Assembly (NCBI RefSeq): GCF_005239225.2
Contig: NC_133300.1
Span: forward strand, 4,369,875-4,433,874
Direction of reading: 5' to 3'
DNA: 64,000 nucleotides
Source of the DNA: Populus alba
Taxonomy: Eukaryota > Streptophyta > Magnoliopsida > Malpighiales > Salicaceae
The notes beneath the pieces are model-generated. The model saw only the letters and a list, made by a program, of their open reading frames with translations, did no database searches and was not told where the DNA came from. Below, in pieces: positions 24,798-35,679 of this stretch. Position 1 is the first letter of the stretch. Each line of letters begins with the position of its first letter. A program made the translations under genes and the position numbers.

Positions 24798-25721
24798 ATG
24801 GTAGGATCAAGCTCTACTGGAGGAGATTTAAGAACTCCACAGTTCAATGGCACAAATTATGATTTTTGGGCTGTAAAGATGGAGACAATCCTCATAGCAT
24901 TCGATCTATGGGATGTAATAGAAGTTGGAGTGCAATCTCATCAATCACCTAAGGTTCCAAGTGGATCAGGCGATGAAGAGAGTGAAGCTGAGCAAATCAC
25001 ATTGCAAACATTCACTACATCCAGAGAAGATAAAATCAAGAATGCAAAAGCATTAAGCCTCATACAAGCAACATTAACAGACGACCTTTTCCCACATATA
25101 AGAAATGAGAAGACTGTAAAAGGAGCTTGGGACATCTTGAGTAGAGAATTCAGAGGAGATAAAAAGGTTAGAGCTGTAAAACTTCAAGCAGTGAGAGCTG
25201 ACTTTGAATACCTGAGAATGGCAGAAAGTGAAAGCTTAGATGGATATCTAGCTAAATTCTTTGCAATTGTGAATAACCTGGAATCATTAGGAGAAGATGT
25301 ATCAGAAAACAGAATTGTGCAGAAACTGCTAATGAGTCTAAGTAGAAGATATAAGTCCATTGTGTCAATCATTGAGGAGACACGAGATCTTGATGTTCTA
25401 AGAGTAGAAGAAGTCATTGCTTCTATTAAAGTTTATGATAAGAGGGAGGATCTACATGATGAAAGGGATAAGCTAACAGGAACAGAGAAAGCCTTTAGCA
25501 GTTTAAAGATTGGAAACAATCAAGCCTACAACTCACACAAGGGTTTCCAAGGCAGACCTCCTCAAAGATGGCAATCACAAGACAAGAGAGGACCAAATCC
25601 ATTTCCAAACAGAAATGGAACCAAGTACAATAATTCAAGCTGGAATAACACTGCTTGGGGAAGTAGTCAAGCGAGTGTAAAGCCACAATGCCAAGTCTGC
25701 CAGAAGCAACACTTTGGATGA
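24798..25721 (+). pseudogene. Copia gag, truncated in the zinc knuckle
   Basis: An open frame of 307 codons starts MVGSSSTGGDLRTPQFNG and has the FNGTNYDFW motif of copia gag N-termini. The helical UBN2 core follows, then a basic Q/N/R-rich linker. It ends in the first half of a CCHC knuckle (CQVCQKQHFG), where the internal deletion joins it to integrase sequence and a TGA. The protein would otherwise form the particle shell; the lost knuckle half should weaken RNA packaging. Confidence 0.88.
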
Positions 25722-27968
25722 GTTTGAAGAATTCTGTGTAAAACAAGGAATGGAGAGGCAGCTGACAATTGTATACTCTCCTCAATAGAATGGAGTTGCA
25801 GAGAGGAGAAACAGAACAATTTGTGAAATGGCAAGGTCCATGCTGATAGAGAAAGAAATGCTAGTAATCTTCTGGGCAGAAGCTGTGAATACTGCTGTGT
25901 ATATTCAAAACAGATGTTATACAACATCAGTTATCGAAAAGACTCCATTTGAAGCCTTCACGGGTAGAAAGCCAAGAGTCAAACATCTAAAAGTCTTCGG
26001 TTGCTTATGCTACACTCATATCCCATCATCACTAAGGCAGAAATGGGATAACAAAGCAGGAAAAAGAGTGTTTGTTGGATATGGTAGTTGTGAGAAGGGG
26101 TATAGAATATATGACCTGAAATCTGAGAAGATTGTTCTCTCAAGGAGTGTGATTTTCAATGAAGATAGAGCATGGAATTGGAAAAGAAATCTGATGAACC
26201 AAAGCTACTTATCTCTCAATCTTGAAGGAGGTGAAGTTGAAGGTGAAAACTCTGAAGAACACTTTACTGCAGTCCAACTTGATAATGTTGAACATTGCAA
26301 TCAAAATTCTACAGTTGGAGAGTTAGTTGAGAACATTGACAGTGATAAAAGTCAACAATCTTCACCTAGCTTTACTCTAGTAAAATTGAAGACCTTGGAA
26401 GACATATATGCAAGGTGTCACATGTGCATCATAGAACCTGAGAACTATCAAGAAGCCTTTGGAGATAAAGCCTGGCAGGAGGCTATGAAGGAAGAGTTGG
26501 AAGTGATAGAGAAGAACAATACTTGGGAATTGGTGGAGAGACAGATTGATAAACCTGTTATAGGAGTGAAATGGGTGTACAAAACCAAACTACATCTTGA
26601 TGGAACAATACAAAAACACAAGGCTCGACTTGTAGCAAAGGGATATGCACAAAAATCTGGAATTGATTACAATGAAACCTTTGCACCAATAGCAAGGTTA
26701 GACATAATTCAAACTCTGATTGCACTTGCAGCACAAAAAGGGTGGAAGTTGTTTCAATTGGATGTCAAGTCAACATTCCTAAATGGTGTGCTTAAAGAAG
26801 AAGTGTATGTTGAGCAGCCTGAAGGGTTTGAAGTAAAGAATGCAAGACACAAAGTTTACAAACTAAGAAAGGCCTTATATGGACTAAAGCAGGCATCGAG
26901 GGCCTGGTACAGTGAAATTGATGCATACTTCTCTATGTGCAAATTCAAAAGGAGCACAAGTGAAGCTACTTTGTATACAAGGTCTGATCGAGAAGGTAAC
27001 TTAATCATTGTTTCAATTTATGTAGATGACATTATATATACTGGCAGAGAATATGAGAAGGAGAGAAAGAGTGAAAGGATGCTTAGTGAATTCAAAAGAG
27101 AAATGATGAGAGATATGAGATGTCTGATCTTGGACTTCATCATTTTCTGGGCATGGAAATACTGCAAATTGATCAAAGAGTATTCATCCATCAAAGCAAG
27201 TATGCAAAGTTCTTGCTTAGGAAGTTTGGGCTTGAGGACTGCAAACCAGTCTCTATTCCTTTGACCACTGGTGAGAAACTGAAGAAGGTGGATGGGAGTG
27301 AGTTGGCTGACGAAGGACTTTATAGAAAAATAGTAGAAAGTTTACTATATTTGACAGCAACAAGACCTGATCTGATGTATGCTGCAAGCTTATTGTCCCG
27401 GTTCATGACTAGACCTACCAAAATTCACATAGGAGCTGTAAAGAGAGTCCTAAGATATGTGCAAGGAACTCTCAGCTATGAGATTGAATACGTAAGGGAT
27501 CAATCAACAACTCTTATTGGATTTTGTGATGCAGATTGGACAGGAAGTGAAGATGACAGTAGGAGCACCTCTGATTATGCATTCAATTTTGGAAGTAGAG
27601 CATTCTCTTGGGCTTCTGTGAAACAGAACACAGTGGCATTATCAACTACAGAAGCTAAGTATGTCTCAGCATCTGAAGCAACAGCTCAGGCAATTTGGTT
27701 AAGATTTGTTCATGATGATTTTGGTGAAATGCAAGACGAAGCCACAACTTTGTTCTGTGATAACATGTCAGCAATTTCAATGGCTAAAAATCCCGTCTTT
27801 CATCAAAGAACTAGACACATAAACATGAAGTATCATTTCATAAAAGAGGCTCTGTAAGAGGGAGTAATAAATATGAAATTTTGCAGAAGTGAAGAACAAC
27901 TTGCAGACATCTTCACAAAAGCATTGCCTAAAGACAAATTCAAGCAATTAAGATTGAATCTTGGAGTT
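25722..27968 (+). pseudogene. Copia pol remnant (integrase tail, reverse transcriptase, RNase H)
   Basis: The frame starts inside integrase (DEFEEFCVKQGM, then VYSPQ, stop, [10 protein letters not shown]) and runs open from 25828 through reverse transcriptase. Motifs: [32 protein letters not shown] (usually SAFLNG), the catalytic YVDD near 27019 and ALYGLKQA. A frameshift near 27115 moves into the frame 27120-27857 with RNase H motifs (FCDADWTG, ALSTTEAKY, CDNMSAISMAKN). A stop at 27855 interrupts the end, and the residual frame (DIFTKALP) reaches about 27968. A stop in integrase and a frameshift in reverse transcriptase make it inactive. Confidence 0.92.
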
Positions 27969-27994
27969 AAACCAGTAAGCAGCTTAAGAGAGGC

Positions 27995-28392
27995 TGTTGG
28001 AAGTTAAGCTGATTACTTGTTGTTAAAGCTTCAGAAGTAAATCCTGTGGTTATAACGAGAAGAATGAAGAATGGATGAAAGAAGAAGATTCTGTTACAAA
28101 GCAGTTACAGCAGTTAAAAAACAGTTAAAGTAGTTATAGCTGTTATAACTGTTTTTTCTGTTACAAACCGTTTTTTACATGTGTAAGAATTAATCGTAGC
28201 CCTCAACTAATGAATGGTTGAGATGAATTAATTCCTAAAATCTAGAATTCTGTTATTAATTACATGTAATGTGTATAAAAGCAGAGTTCTGCACTACTGG
28301 AATAGCAAGAAAAAGAAATACAAAATTCTCTTCTCATCTTCTCTGCCAAAACTCTTCTACAAACTTTTCTTTTAGTCATTTGAAATTCTACA
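27995..28392 (+). repeat. 3' LTR of the copia element, TATA pointing into the inverted copy
   Basis: 398 bp, preceded by the purine-rich AAGAGAGGC. TATAAAA at 28274-28280 would start plus-strand transcripts that leave the element and enter 28393-29820, where the sense strand of the gene copy is minus. Confidence 0.95.
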
Positions 28393-29457
28393 TAAACAGT
28401 GAAAGGAAGCACAAATACTGGACAAAGACAACCAGCTTGCATGTAACAAGAAATATGTGTCGTAACAACCAATTGAGTGGGATGATCATAGGGTGATGTA
28501 ATTTCAAATGCAGACAACATACCAGACCTTGCTAGGAAACCCCCCTCCTCTCTCTCACATGCGAGTGCACAGAAACATACAGTCTACTCGCTCTTTCTTG
28601 ACCTTATCCCTCACCCAGGCCACTTTTCATTGATTTCATTCTCTTTTGGATCTAAAACGTTCACTTTATCTCTCATCTAGCTCCTCCCATCTCTCTTTGG
28701 TTTGTAACCACATACTTGACTCTCCCATCCTCTTCATTTATTTTGAAATTTGATTCTATTCAATAAAAATTAGATGTGATTTGTTCAAATCATTTTACCA
28801 CGCTCTACCATATCCGTGTTTTGTTTAGACCATTTCAATAAAAATTTCTTGTTGCATCGAGGCAGTAAAATCACATCGTTTTGAGGTAAGATGTGGTTTG
28901 GGGTAAAACCACAAGTGTGATGTCAACATTATATACCAATCTTCTCATAAGACTGGGACTATGGTCTTACCGGTTGCAAATATCTCTGAGGCACATGCGC
29001 ATTCGGCGTAGAGCATGCTGCTCAGCTTCTATCTTGGCTTTTAACTCTGAGGCCTTTGGGCCACTCGCCACTTTTTGTGCCTCGAGAAGTTCAGGAAGGG
29101 GTGCAGATCCTTGTGATTTCTTTGGTCCACCACAACTGATAAGGCAGCCTCAATTAAACGGTAGAAGAACAAGGATCTGTCTTCAGTTGACGGTTTCCCC
29201 ACTTGATAGCTGACAACAGAAACTTAATATATAAACAAAATACTGGATTTAACAAGGAAATTATTTGTCATCATGATTATGTAAAAATGGCTCACCAGGA
29301 AACAGGCTCTTTGCAGGCACCAAATGAATGCCATGCATCCATTTAAAAGCAAGAAAAAAAAAGGGTATTATTATACAATCTTGCATTGAAAGCCTTTTGA
29401 TGCCTAAAAGTTGCCCACCCTACCAGATTACAATGATTTCAAGAAGTCTTAAGACCT

Positions 29458-29572
29458 GTTTTTTTTTTTGTGTTTTAAATTTATTTTAAAAAAAATTAAA
29501 TTTTTTTTATTTTTTCTTTATTTTAATTTAATATTTTTTTTTTATATTAAATTATTTTGATGTGCTGATAGA
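29458..29572. repeat. Short non-autonomous DNA element, copy D (partial), in intron 5 of the inverted copy
   Basis: A T-rich stretch ending 'aaattattttgatgtgctga' interrupts the alignment with the parent intron (the parent runs without break near 14957). Only about half of the family unit is present. Confidence 0.6.
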
Positions 29573-29820
29573 CATTCCTTTCTGTTTGGGCAAACATGCA
29601 ACGTAATCTTACTTTGGAAAAACAAGAATGGATGGATAAAGTATGATATTAAAATGATGTTTAAAGTAAAGAATTTATATTTAAGAGCAACATTACGAGC
29701 TAGAAAAATTATATCATAATAATTATAAGCAGCAGTACAGGGATTGCAACAGACAGTTGCTTTCAAAAACAAAACGTACGCAGAACGATGGGGAAATACC
29801 AAGGATGCACCATTAATTTC

Positions 29821-30929
29821 ATGAAACCAGGACTTCTCTTTAATTTTGGCTAGACTAGCGTGCGTTGCAAGGGGAAGATAGTGAAAGAAAGGGAGAATTC
29901 AACCACCACCAAACCTCAACGTTATTCTTTGAAAGAGTCAACAGTAAGCATATTTTGGCATCTGGTAAAAGTCGTACTCGTCGTTCAAAAAATACGGATG
30001 CCTTTCACATCCAGTCACGTGGTTACATGTACTAATAATTTTTTTATTTTTAAATTAATTTAATTTATACAAATACATGAGCATCCCTAACCCCACACAA
30101 TATTAACAAAAAAAAAAAAAAAAAAACATAACAAAAAAACCAAAAAGCCCTTCAATCATTGCTATAGATTTTTCTATTCAAAAGATATTTAGTAAATATA
30201 CTATGCTAAATAAAAAAAGAAGCCAATATGTTCATGCAGTTAAGAAAATTCAACTTTTAAAGGTAATTTAGACATTATGCTAAGCAAATAAAAGATTAAA
30301 AGAATTCTCCACTCATATTCAATCTTGTAATAGCAAAAATAAAACCATATTACCTTTGAAAAGATTTAAATTGTGAAGGGTAAAAAGATAATTTCGTTGT
30401 GTATGGAAAATTTGTCTCCTTTAGAATTTTGTTTAATAATTCACCACTAATTTCTTAGTCATTAAATGCCCTTTTGTTTTAACTCACACAGCAAAACCCA
30501 ATTTTTCTTTTTCAAAGTTTTCTGCTTCTCATGTGGGCCTTTTTCAGCTTGTTAATTGTTTTTAGTCTGAATTTTTTGTTACGTCGTTTACTTGGCCCCA
30601 TAGATACAAAGGACTTTAAGGCAAGCTGTTCTTCAATGAATTCAGTAGCCATGGACGTAGCAGATGCGTGTCCAACCGAGGATTAATTTCATGATCACTT
30701 GCGAATGACAGGAACCTCAGTCATCCAACAGGCTTGGAAAATGCATGCATTTGCATGAGCCGTGGCCCTACACGTGCCCGTTGGATAGCATGGTCTTGTC
30801 TTTCATGAAGGATGTCCCCTTTTGGTATTGCATTGACTGTATCAATCTTGCTTGCTGCTGAATAAAAAACTTAGTTGTTGCCGATTTTGTTTTCCTATGA
30901 ACTGCTGTTCCCTCCGCGCCTCTTGGTTC
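29821..30929. other. Intergenic DNA beyond the inverted copy
   Basis: Homology to the parent gene stops at 29820. A poly-A tract of about 21 bases lies at 30108-30126. No gene or RNA was recognised. Confidence 0.5.
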
Positions 30930-31130
30930 ATAAGAAACCGTTTGCGAACGCGGTTTCTAAAAATTTAATTTTTTTTATGAAAATATAATACAATTTATAT
31001 GTTTTGAATTGTTTTGATGTGCTGATATCAAAAATAATTTTTTTAAAAATAAAAAAATTATTAGCATGCATTTCAATATAAAAAATTATTTAAAAAACAA
31101 CCACTACCATACTATTAACCATACTCCCCA
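30930..31130 (+). repeat. Short non-autonomous DNA element, copy E
   Basis: Runs from 'gaaaccgtttgcgaacgcgg' through the core 'ttgttttgatgtgctgatat' and 'tattagcatgcatttca' to 'aacaaccactaccatactat'. It is the best full-length copy in the window, about 200 bp. No coding capacity. Confidence 0.75.
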
Positions 31131-33424
31131 AAGTACTGCAAGCTGTTTGTGCAGTCCCTCTTTGTATTTTATTCGTTGCTGTAAACAGTGGTTGAAATCC
31201 ATGGTGTCCTTCCTTGAACTAATAAAATTCTGTGTACTGTGCTGAAAGACAGAAGAATATTGGCAATTAAACGAACCCCAAAAATAGTTCTCCTCCACGA
31301 GAAGCTAAGCAGCTAAGATGTAACTCAATTCCTACCTCGCCTATGCTATTAAAACTAAGGTTGTTAATTTTATTTTTTTTTAATTAAAATGAAATATTTT
31401 AGTTTCATAGGGTTTTTAGCGTGTCGTTTTGGGATTGTACTATTCATATATATATATTCAACAAACATAATTCAAATTCAAGATAAATTAATTATAAATT
31501 ATGCAATACAAATACAATGCCAAACAAATATAATTTTAAAATTTAAAATATTTCTAAATAGTCAAGATTAAATAGATCTTTAACTTAAAATAATTCAACT
31601 TAAACAAAATATCAAAATATTATGAAAGTAAAATGTTTTAATAAAAATATTTTAAATATAAAGTTAGGTCAATGTTATCAAGACTAATGGAATCTAAAGC
31701 ATCCCTTATTTTGCTCAAATTCCTATAAAGTATAAACATGAAAAAAAAAACAACATGAATATAAACCATATATATTAGTGATAAATCTAATTTTAAAAAA
31801 TTAATATCATCGTTAATGAAAATAGTAATAATAATTTTTAATATTATTATTAATATCATTGTTATTGAAAATAGTAATGAAAAAGAGCTTTTTATAATCG
31901 AGTGGTTTAATTAATTAAATTAAACAAGGTTCAATTTGATTCAATGACTTTTTAAGAGCGAAATGGAACATATGGAATAAAACCGGAATGTTCCGGGCGG
32001 AATGTAAGCGAAAAATCCGGAACAGATCGAGATTTAAAATGAGATAAAATTTATTTCGTTTTGCTCTGTTTTTTGAATTGATATGGAATGTTTCAGTCAT
32101 TCCAAGTGAAACAGAACAAAATTGACAACCTAGATAAAAGCTCGACATGACCTCTACTCACGAGGCCATTTAAAGCACCACAATGGCTTTTCTCTGAAGC
32201 CACCAGGGTGAATGGAGGAGCATTGAGGGTTCATTTTACTTACACCAACCCTGTTACATCTTCTATAAAGAAACCTTCAAGCTTTGTATCAAACTCTACA
32301 TAAACTAAAATTCTTAATTTGTTAAAGAATCATTTTTAACTTAATAATTGAAGTTGTTAGATAAAGTTTTAACGCTATCTTGTGTTTAATTTTTATTAAA
32401 TAAATAAGAATTGTAAAATTTTAAACTTGTGACCATTTAATATCAAGACTTTCTTATATTTAAGAAATCATTTTAATTTAATAATTTAAATTATATTTAT
32501 ATATCTCAAAATATAATTAATATTTTTCCCTACACTAGCACTGTTCTTATTCCATGATGACCGACTGTTCCTATTCCTTGTTCCAATCAACATCAATGGG
32601 GTCTTTTCAATGATCTGGAACTAAGGAAAAGTAAAACCACCCTCCTTTTCCTCATGTGTTGGGATGTTTCCTACCTTGGCGTGTGAGAGGGCCAGTTGGA
32701 TAGGAAAGGATGCTTGTTGGCTACCAGTTGGATAGGAACACGAATTATTAGCTAATATTGCTAGTATTTGACAATACAAGCCGTACCTTTGCGGATGATT
32801 TGTGGATAGTCACTCACATTCATTTCCATATTCCATGCATGGGTGCTTGCTCTTGTTTCCTTTTCACACATTGAAATCTCACAAAAAAAATACGTACCTT
32901 TGACTCCTAGCTAGAGCTAAATTAGTATGAACGGAAGGATGCATTCTTCACATTTTCCACTGTACATATATACAACACTGTTGGCATTCATTCCACATGT
33001 AGCTAAGCAGCAAGTAAGTGGACGATGTTGGATTGATAGTTATGTGTAGGAATATTACTCATTTGCGTGTGTTTTGACCCTACAAAATTCAATAATGCGA
33101 ATTAGAGCTGAATCTGAATTTTACTTCTTGAAGAGGATGAGAGTTACGATATTTAAATCTGTTAATATGAACATTCAAATCCTCCTTCACTCTATGGATT
33201 CAATTGATCTATCTGTACATATTTATACTTAAAGTCTTGATGTATGATAATTCACAATACGAATGTACTGTACTGTACGTCAAAAACTTAAAAGAAAAGT
33301 ATATTTCTTTTTATAAAAATAAAAAGGATTGGAACTAATGCAACTAGGTGTATCAAGAAAAGTATATTTTTTGATGTACGTTTACAAGTATTACAAACAC
33401 ACAACCTAGCTAAGAATATATTTC
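31131..33424. other. Intergenic AT-rich DNA with old repeat pieces
   Basis: No gene recognised. 32310-32530 resembles the intron block at 4886-5105 (it starts 'gttaaagaatcatttttaac' and has a 'gaccatttaatatcaagact' middle). 31930-32140 is a block of alternating 'ggaatg/gaaatgg/ggaac' phrases that looks like repeat DNA of unknown class. Confidence 0.45.
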
Positions 33425-33605
33425 GCAATATGGTAATGGTTGCTTTTCAAATAACTTTTCGTGCCGAAATGCATGTCAATGATTTTTTTTTTATTTTTTA
33501 AAAATTATTTTTGACATCAGCATATTAAAACGATCCAAAAAGTATAAACCGTATTAAATTTTAGCAAAATGTTTTTTGAATTTTTTGGCCAAACGGTTCC
33601 TAAGT
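33425..33605 (-). repeat. Short non-autonomous DNA element, copy F (inverted)
   Basis: Reverse orientation of the family: begins 'gcaatatggtaatggttgct', contains 'gacatcagcatattaaaacg' and ends 'ttggccaaacggttcc'. Confidence 0.7.
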
Positions 33606-34354
33606 ACAGTGTGACCTATAATTCACTATTAAAATTTTTTTTTTGTCAATAACTTTTATGAAAATTCAATTGGTGTAGATCCAAGAATATCTATAAATGA
33701 TATATCATTGTAGTTTGTAGCTTATAAACAATGTTACATTAATACAAGGGCAGCGAAATGATTGATAGGTTGAGGGCCAACACCCCCGTGGTATGATAAT
33801 TAGATATTATTAAAAATTATTGATATCCCTAGAATGACCGGGATTTACTATAAATACACATTATTTAACTCTAATTTGACATGTAATGAAATAAAATTCA
33901 TGATTCTTGTGAATATAGATGCAATATTGCTGAACAACATTGAATTTGTGTATTTTTCTTGTATAATATCCATCATTATTGTTGCAGGTTTCAAAAAAAA
34001 TATCAAATAAAAAAATGAATAGATGTTGATTCTTGTTTGAACAAATGTGTATTTAGTTTCTGTTGATATATATCCGAAGATATTCCCCAATTTTACCAAA
34101 AATAGTAGCATCAATGTATTTTAGTATGTATGAAGGGTAGCTAATCGGTATAGCTCCAATTTTTAGCACCAAGAAAGAAGAACAACGTCGTAAATGAGGC
34201 GATAAACAAGTACTGAACAATCGTATTTATTTCCAACATAGCAATAATGACTACAGTAACAGAAAGGCAACGAGACATCCTTCCCTGTACAAAAACATGC
34301 ACAAGCAATTTTTTCTTACATTCATAGCAACCTGGATTTAGATGCAACAAAATC
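33606..34354. other. 3' flank of the NAC gene, no other gene seen
   Basis: AT-rich. The minus-strand 3' UTR of the NAC gene presumably lies in the right part of this stretch. Confidence 0.5.
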
Positions 34355-35517
34355 CTAGTTCGTCCAAGACCAAAGACTAGGAAATGGGTGCTCATCACTG
34401 GACTCTAACTTCTCTTGCTGCTCCACATAATAGTGACCACTACTAGTACTCGGTGGCGCCGGTAGATAAGGATCATATGGAGACGGTGGTGACTGCTGCA
34501 TATTGTTCCATTGATAATAGGATTCATGATCATATCCTTCATAATTTGTTGGCCGTGATGAGGTCTGTTCCTGCTGCTGTTGCCCACCGACAAAAATGGT
34601 CGAACTTCCGGCTTCGAAATCATTCCTCGATGAATATTGTTTCCTCATACTCTCCATCTCTTCTTGCACGCTTGGTTTCCCCTTGTGCTTAATCTTGCAA
34701 AGCCTCCAGTCCTAACAAAATGGAAGTACGTAGTACAAATGAAACAAACATAAGAAGATGCATATAATTAATTAAGACGAATTAACTTAGAACAGTGCAC
34801 GCAAAAATATTAAAACCAGTACCGTGGTTCTTGATTCAAGGCTGTATTCATGCATAATCCAGTTAGTCTTGACGGCATTATTGCGATTTCTTTCATTGTC
34901 CTTGAACCTATGGAATGTTAAAGGCCTCTTGTTCCCAACAAGAAGTTGATCATCATTATTAGCATGTATTTTCTTGACATGGCTCGTAGCTTTCCACCAT
35001 CCTCGACCGAGTACTTCCCTCGAATAGTTTGTCTCCCTCGTACAATAGTAGTATCTCTCACCATTGCTTAAAGGAGCGGTTTGATTCCCTGCATGTAACA
35101 ATTTTGTTATAGAGATCTGACTTATGCTGTCAGATATCATAGTAAGGTAGAAAATACCATAAACTCAACATTGATACTGTAAATTTCAATGGATGGACAA
35201 GATCATGGAATATGATATTATCCCTCTAAACTTGAACCCTAGAAAATATATAGTATACGTGCAAAAAAGCTTGAAAAATTCATTTCCACTATACCATTAT
35301 TACAGAGAAAAGGGAAGAGAAATCACGAGCCCTACATGCAGTAGAACAAAGAAAAACATAGGGCATATTACGCACATTCAAGATCCTGTGGTTCACGCTC
35401 GTAAACATTTGTTTCGAGAATGAAATGAAGTGGCATTTCTTGGCCAGAAGCTTTTCTGTCTAGGAATTGGATGAGCTCTTCATCAGTGGGATTGAACCTG
35501 AACCCATGCGGCACCAT
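34355..35517 (-). CDS. Short divergent NAC-domain transcription factor, 254 aa
   Basis: Three exons on the minus strand: 35517-35376, 35088-34823 and 34711-34355 (142 + 266 + 357 nt). The first intron donor GTGCGT gives phase 1 and joins ...LE to WNQT. The more obvious GTAATA four bases later would shift the frame to an early stop. NAC subdomains seen: A VPHGFRFNPTDEEL (residues 2-15), B NVYEREPQDLE, C GERYYYCTRE and GWWKATSHVKKI, D/E RPLTFHRFKDNE, then KTNWIMHEYSLES. The C-terminal half is rich in Q, S, P and Y, as in activation regions. NAC proteins bind DNA as dimers in the nucleus. Subdomain C departs from the usual GYWKATG form, resembling lineage-specific NAC genes I recall from Populus. 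The target is unknown. Confidence 0.88.
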
Positions 35518-35596
35518 CTTCGAAGTATACAATGAAGTAGTTTCCCTTTCGTTTTAGAGAGCTAATTGTCTGAAAAATGGCCTCCGATGCTGCTTC

Positions 35597-35605
35597 CTTA
35601 TATAG
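35597..35605 (-). promoter_or_regulatory. TATA box of the NAC gene
   Basis: The minus strand reads CTATATAAG, 80 nt upstream of the ATG at 35517, which is a suitable spacing for a short leader of about 50 nt. Confidence 0.6.
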
Positions 35606-35679
35606 AGCAAAGGGACTAAAAGGTAGATATAGCAAAATATTCAAAGACGAAAACGCAAGCACAATTGATAATGACACCA

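Larger units (their letters stand above)
24331..28392 (+). mobile_element. Ty1/copia element in intron 6 of the inverted copy, internally deleted
   Basis: LTRs at 24331-24715 and 27995-28392 both begin TGTTGGAAGTTAAG and end TTCTACA. The 5-bp duplication taaac flanks the element (24326-24330 and 28393-28397). The parent's intron 6 has the intact target without the element, so insertion came after the duplication. The LTRs differ by about eight substitutions plus two small indels, which points to a young insertion. At 4.06 kb it is short: protease, pre-integrase and most of the integrase core are missing between the gag knuckle and the integrase tail. It could move only with proteins supplied by relatives. 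Confidence 0.97.
22618..29820 (-). pseudogene. Inverted, 5'-truncated copy of the ATAD2/BRAT1-type gene (exons 5-10), split by copia
   Basis: The minus strand repeats the parent's 14723-18068 with introns, at very high identity. Copy exons: exon 10 22670-23060, exon 9 23563-23812, exon 8 23913-23978, exon 7 24110-24296, exon 6 28971-29209, and the end of exon 5 29780-29820. Having introns, it arose by DNA duplication and not by retrocopying. Lesions: no promoter or exons 1-4; a 7-bp deletion in exon 6 (near 29121); a 10-bp deletion in exon 10 (near 22990); the exon 7 acceptor changed from gcagG to gcaaG, which moves the splice point by one base; and part of intron 6 lost. It could not give a working protein. 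Exon 9 differs from the parent at only about two positions in 250, so the event is fairly recent. Confidence 0.95.
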
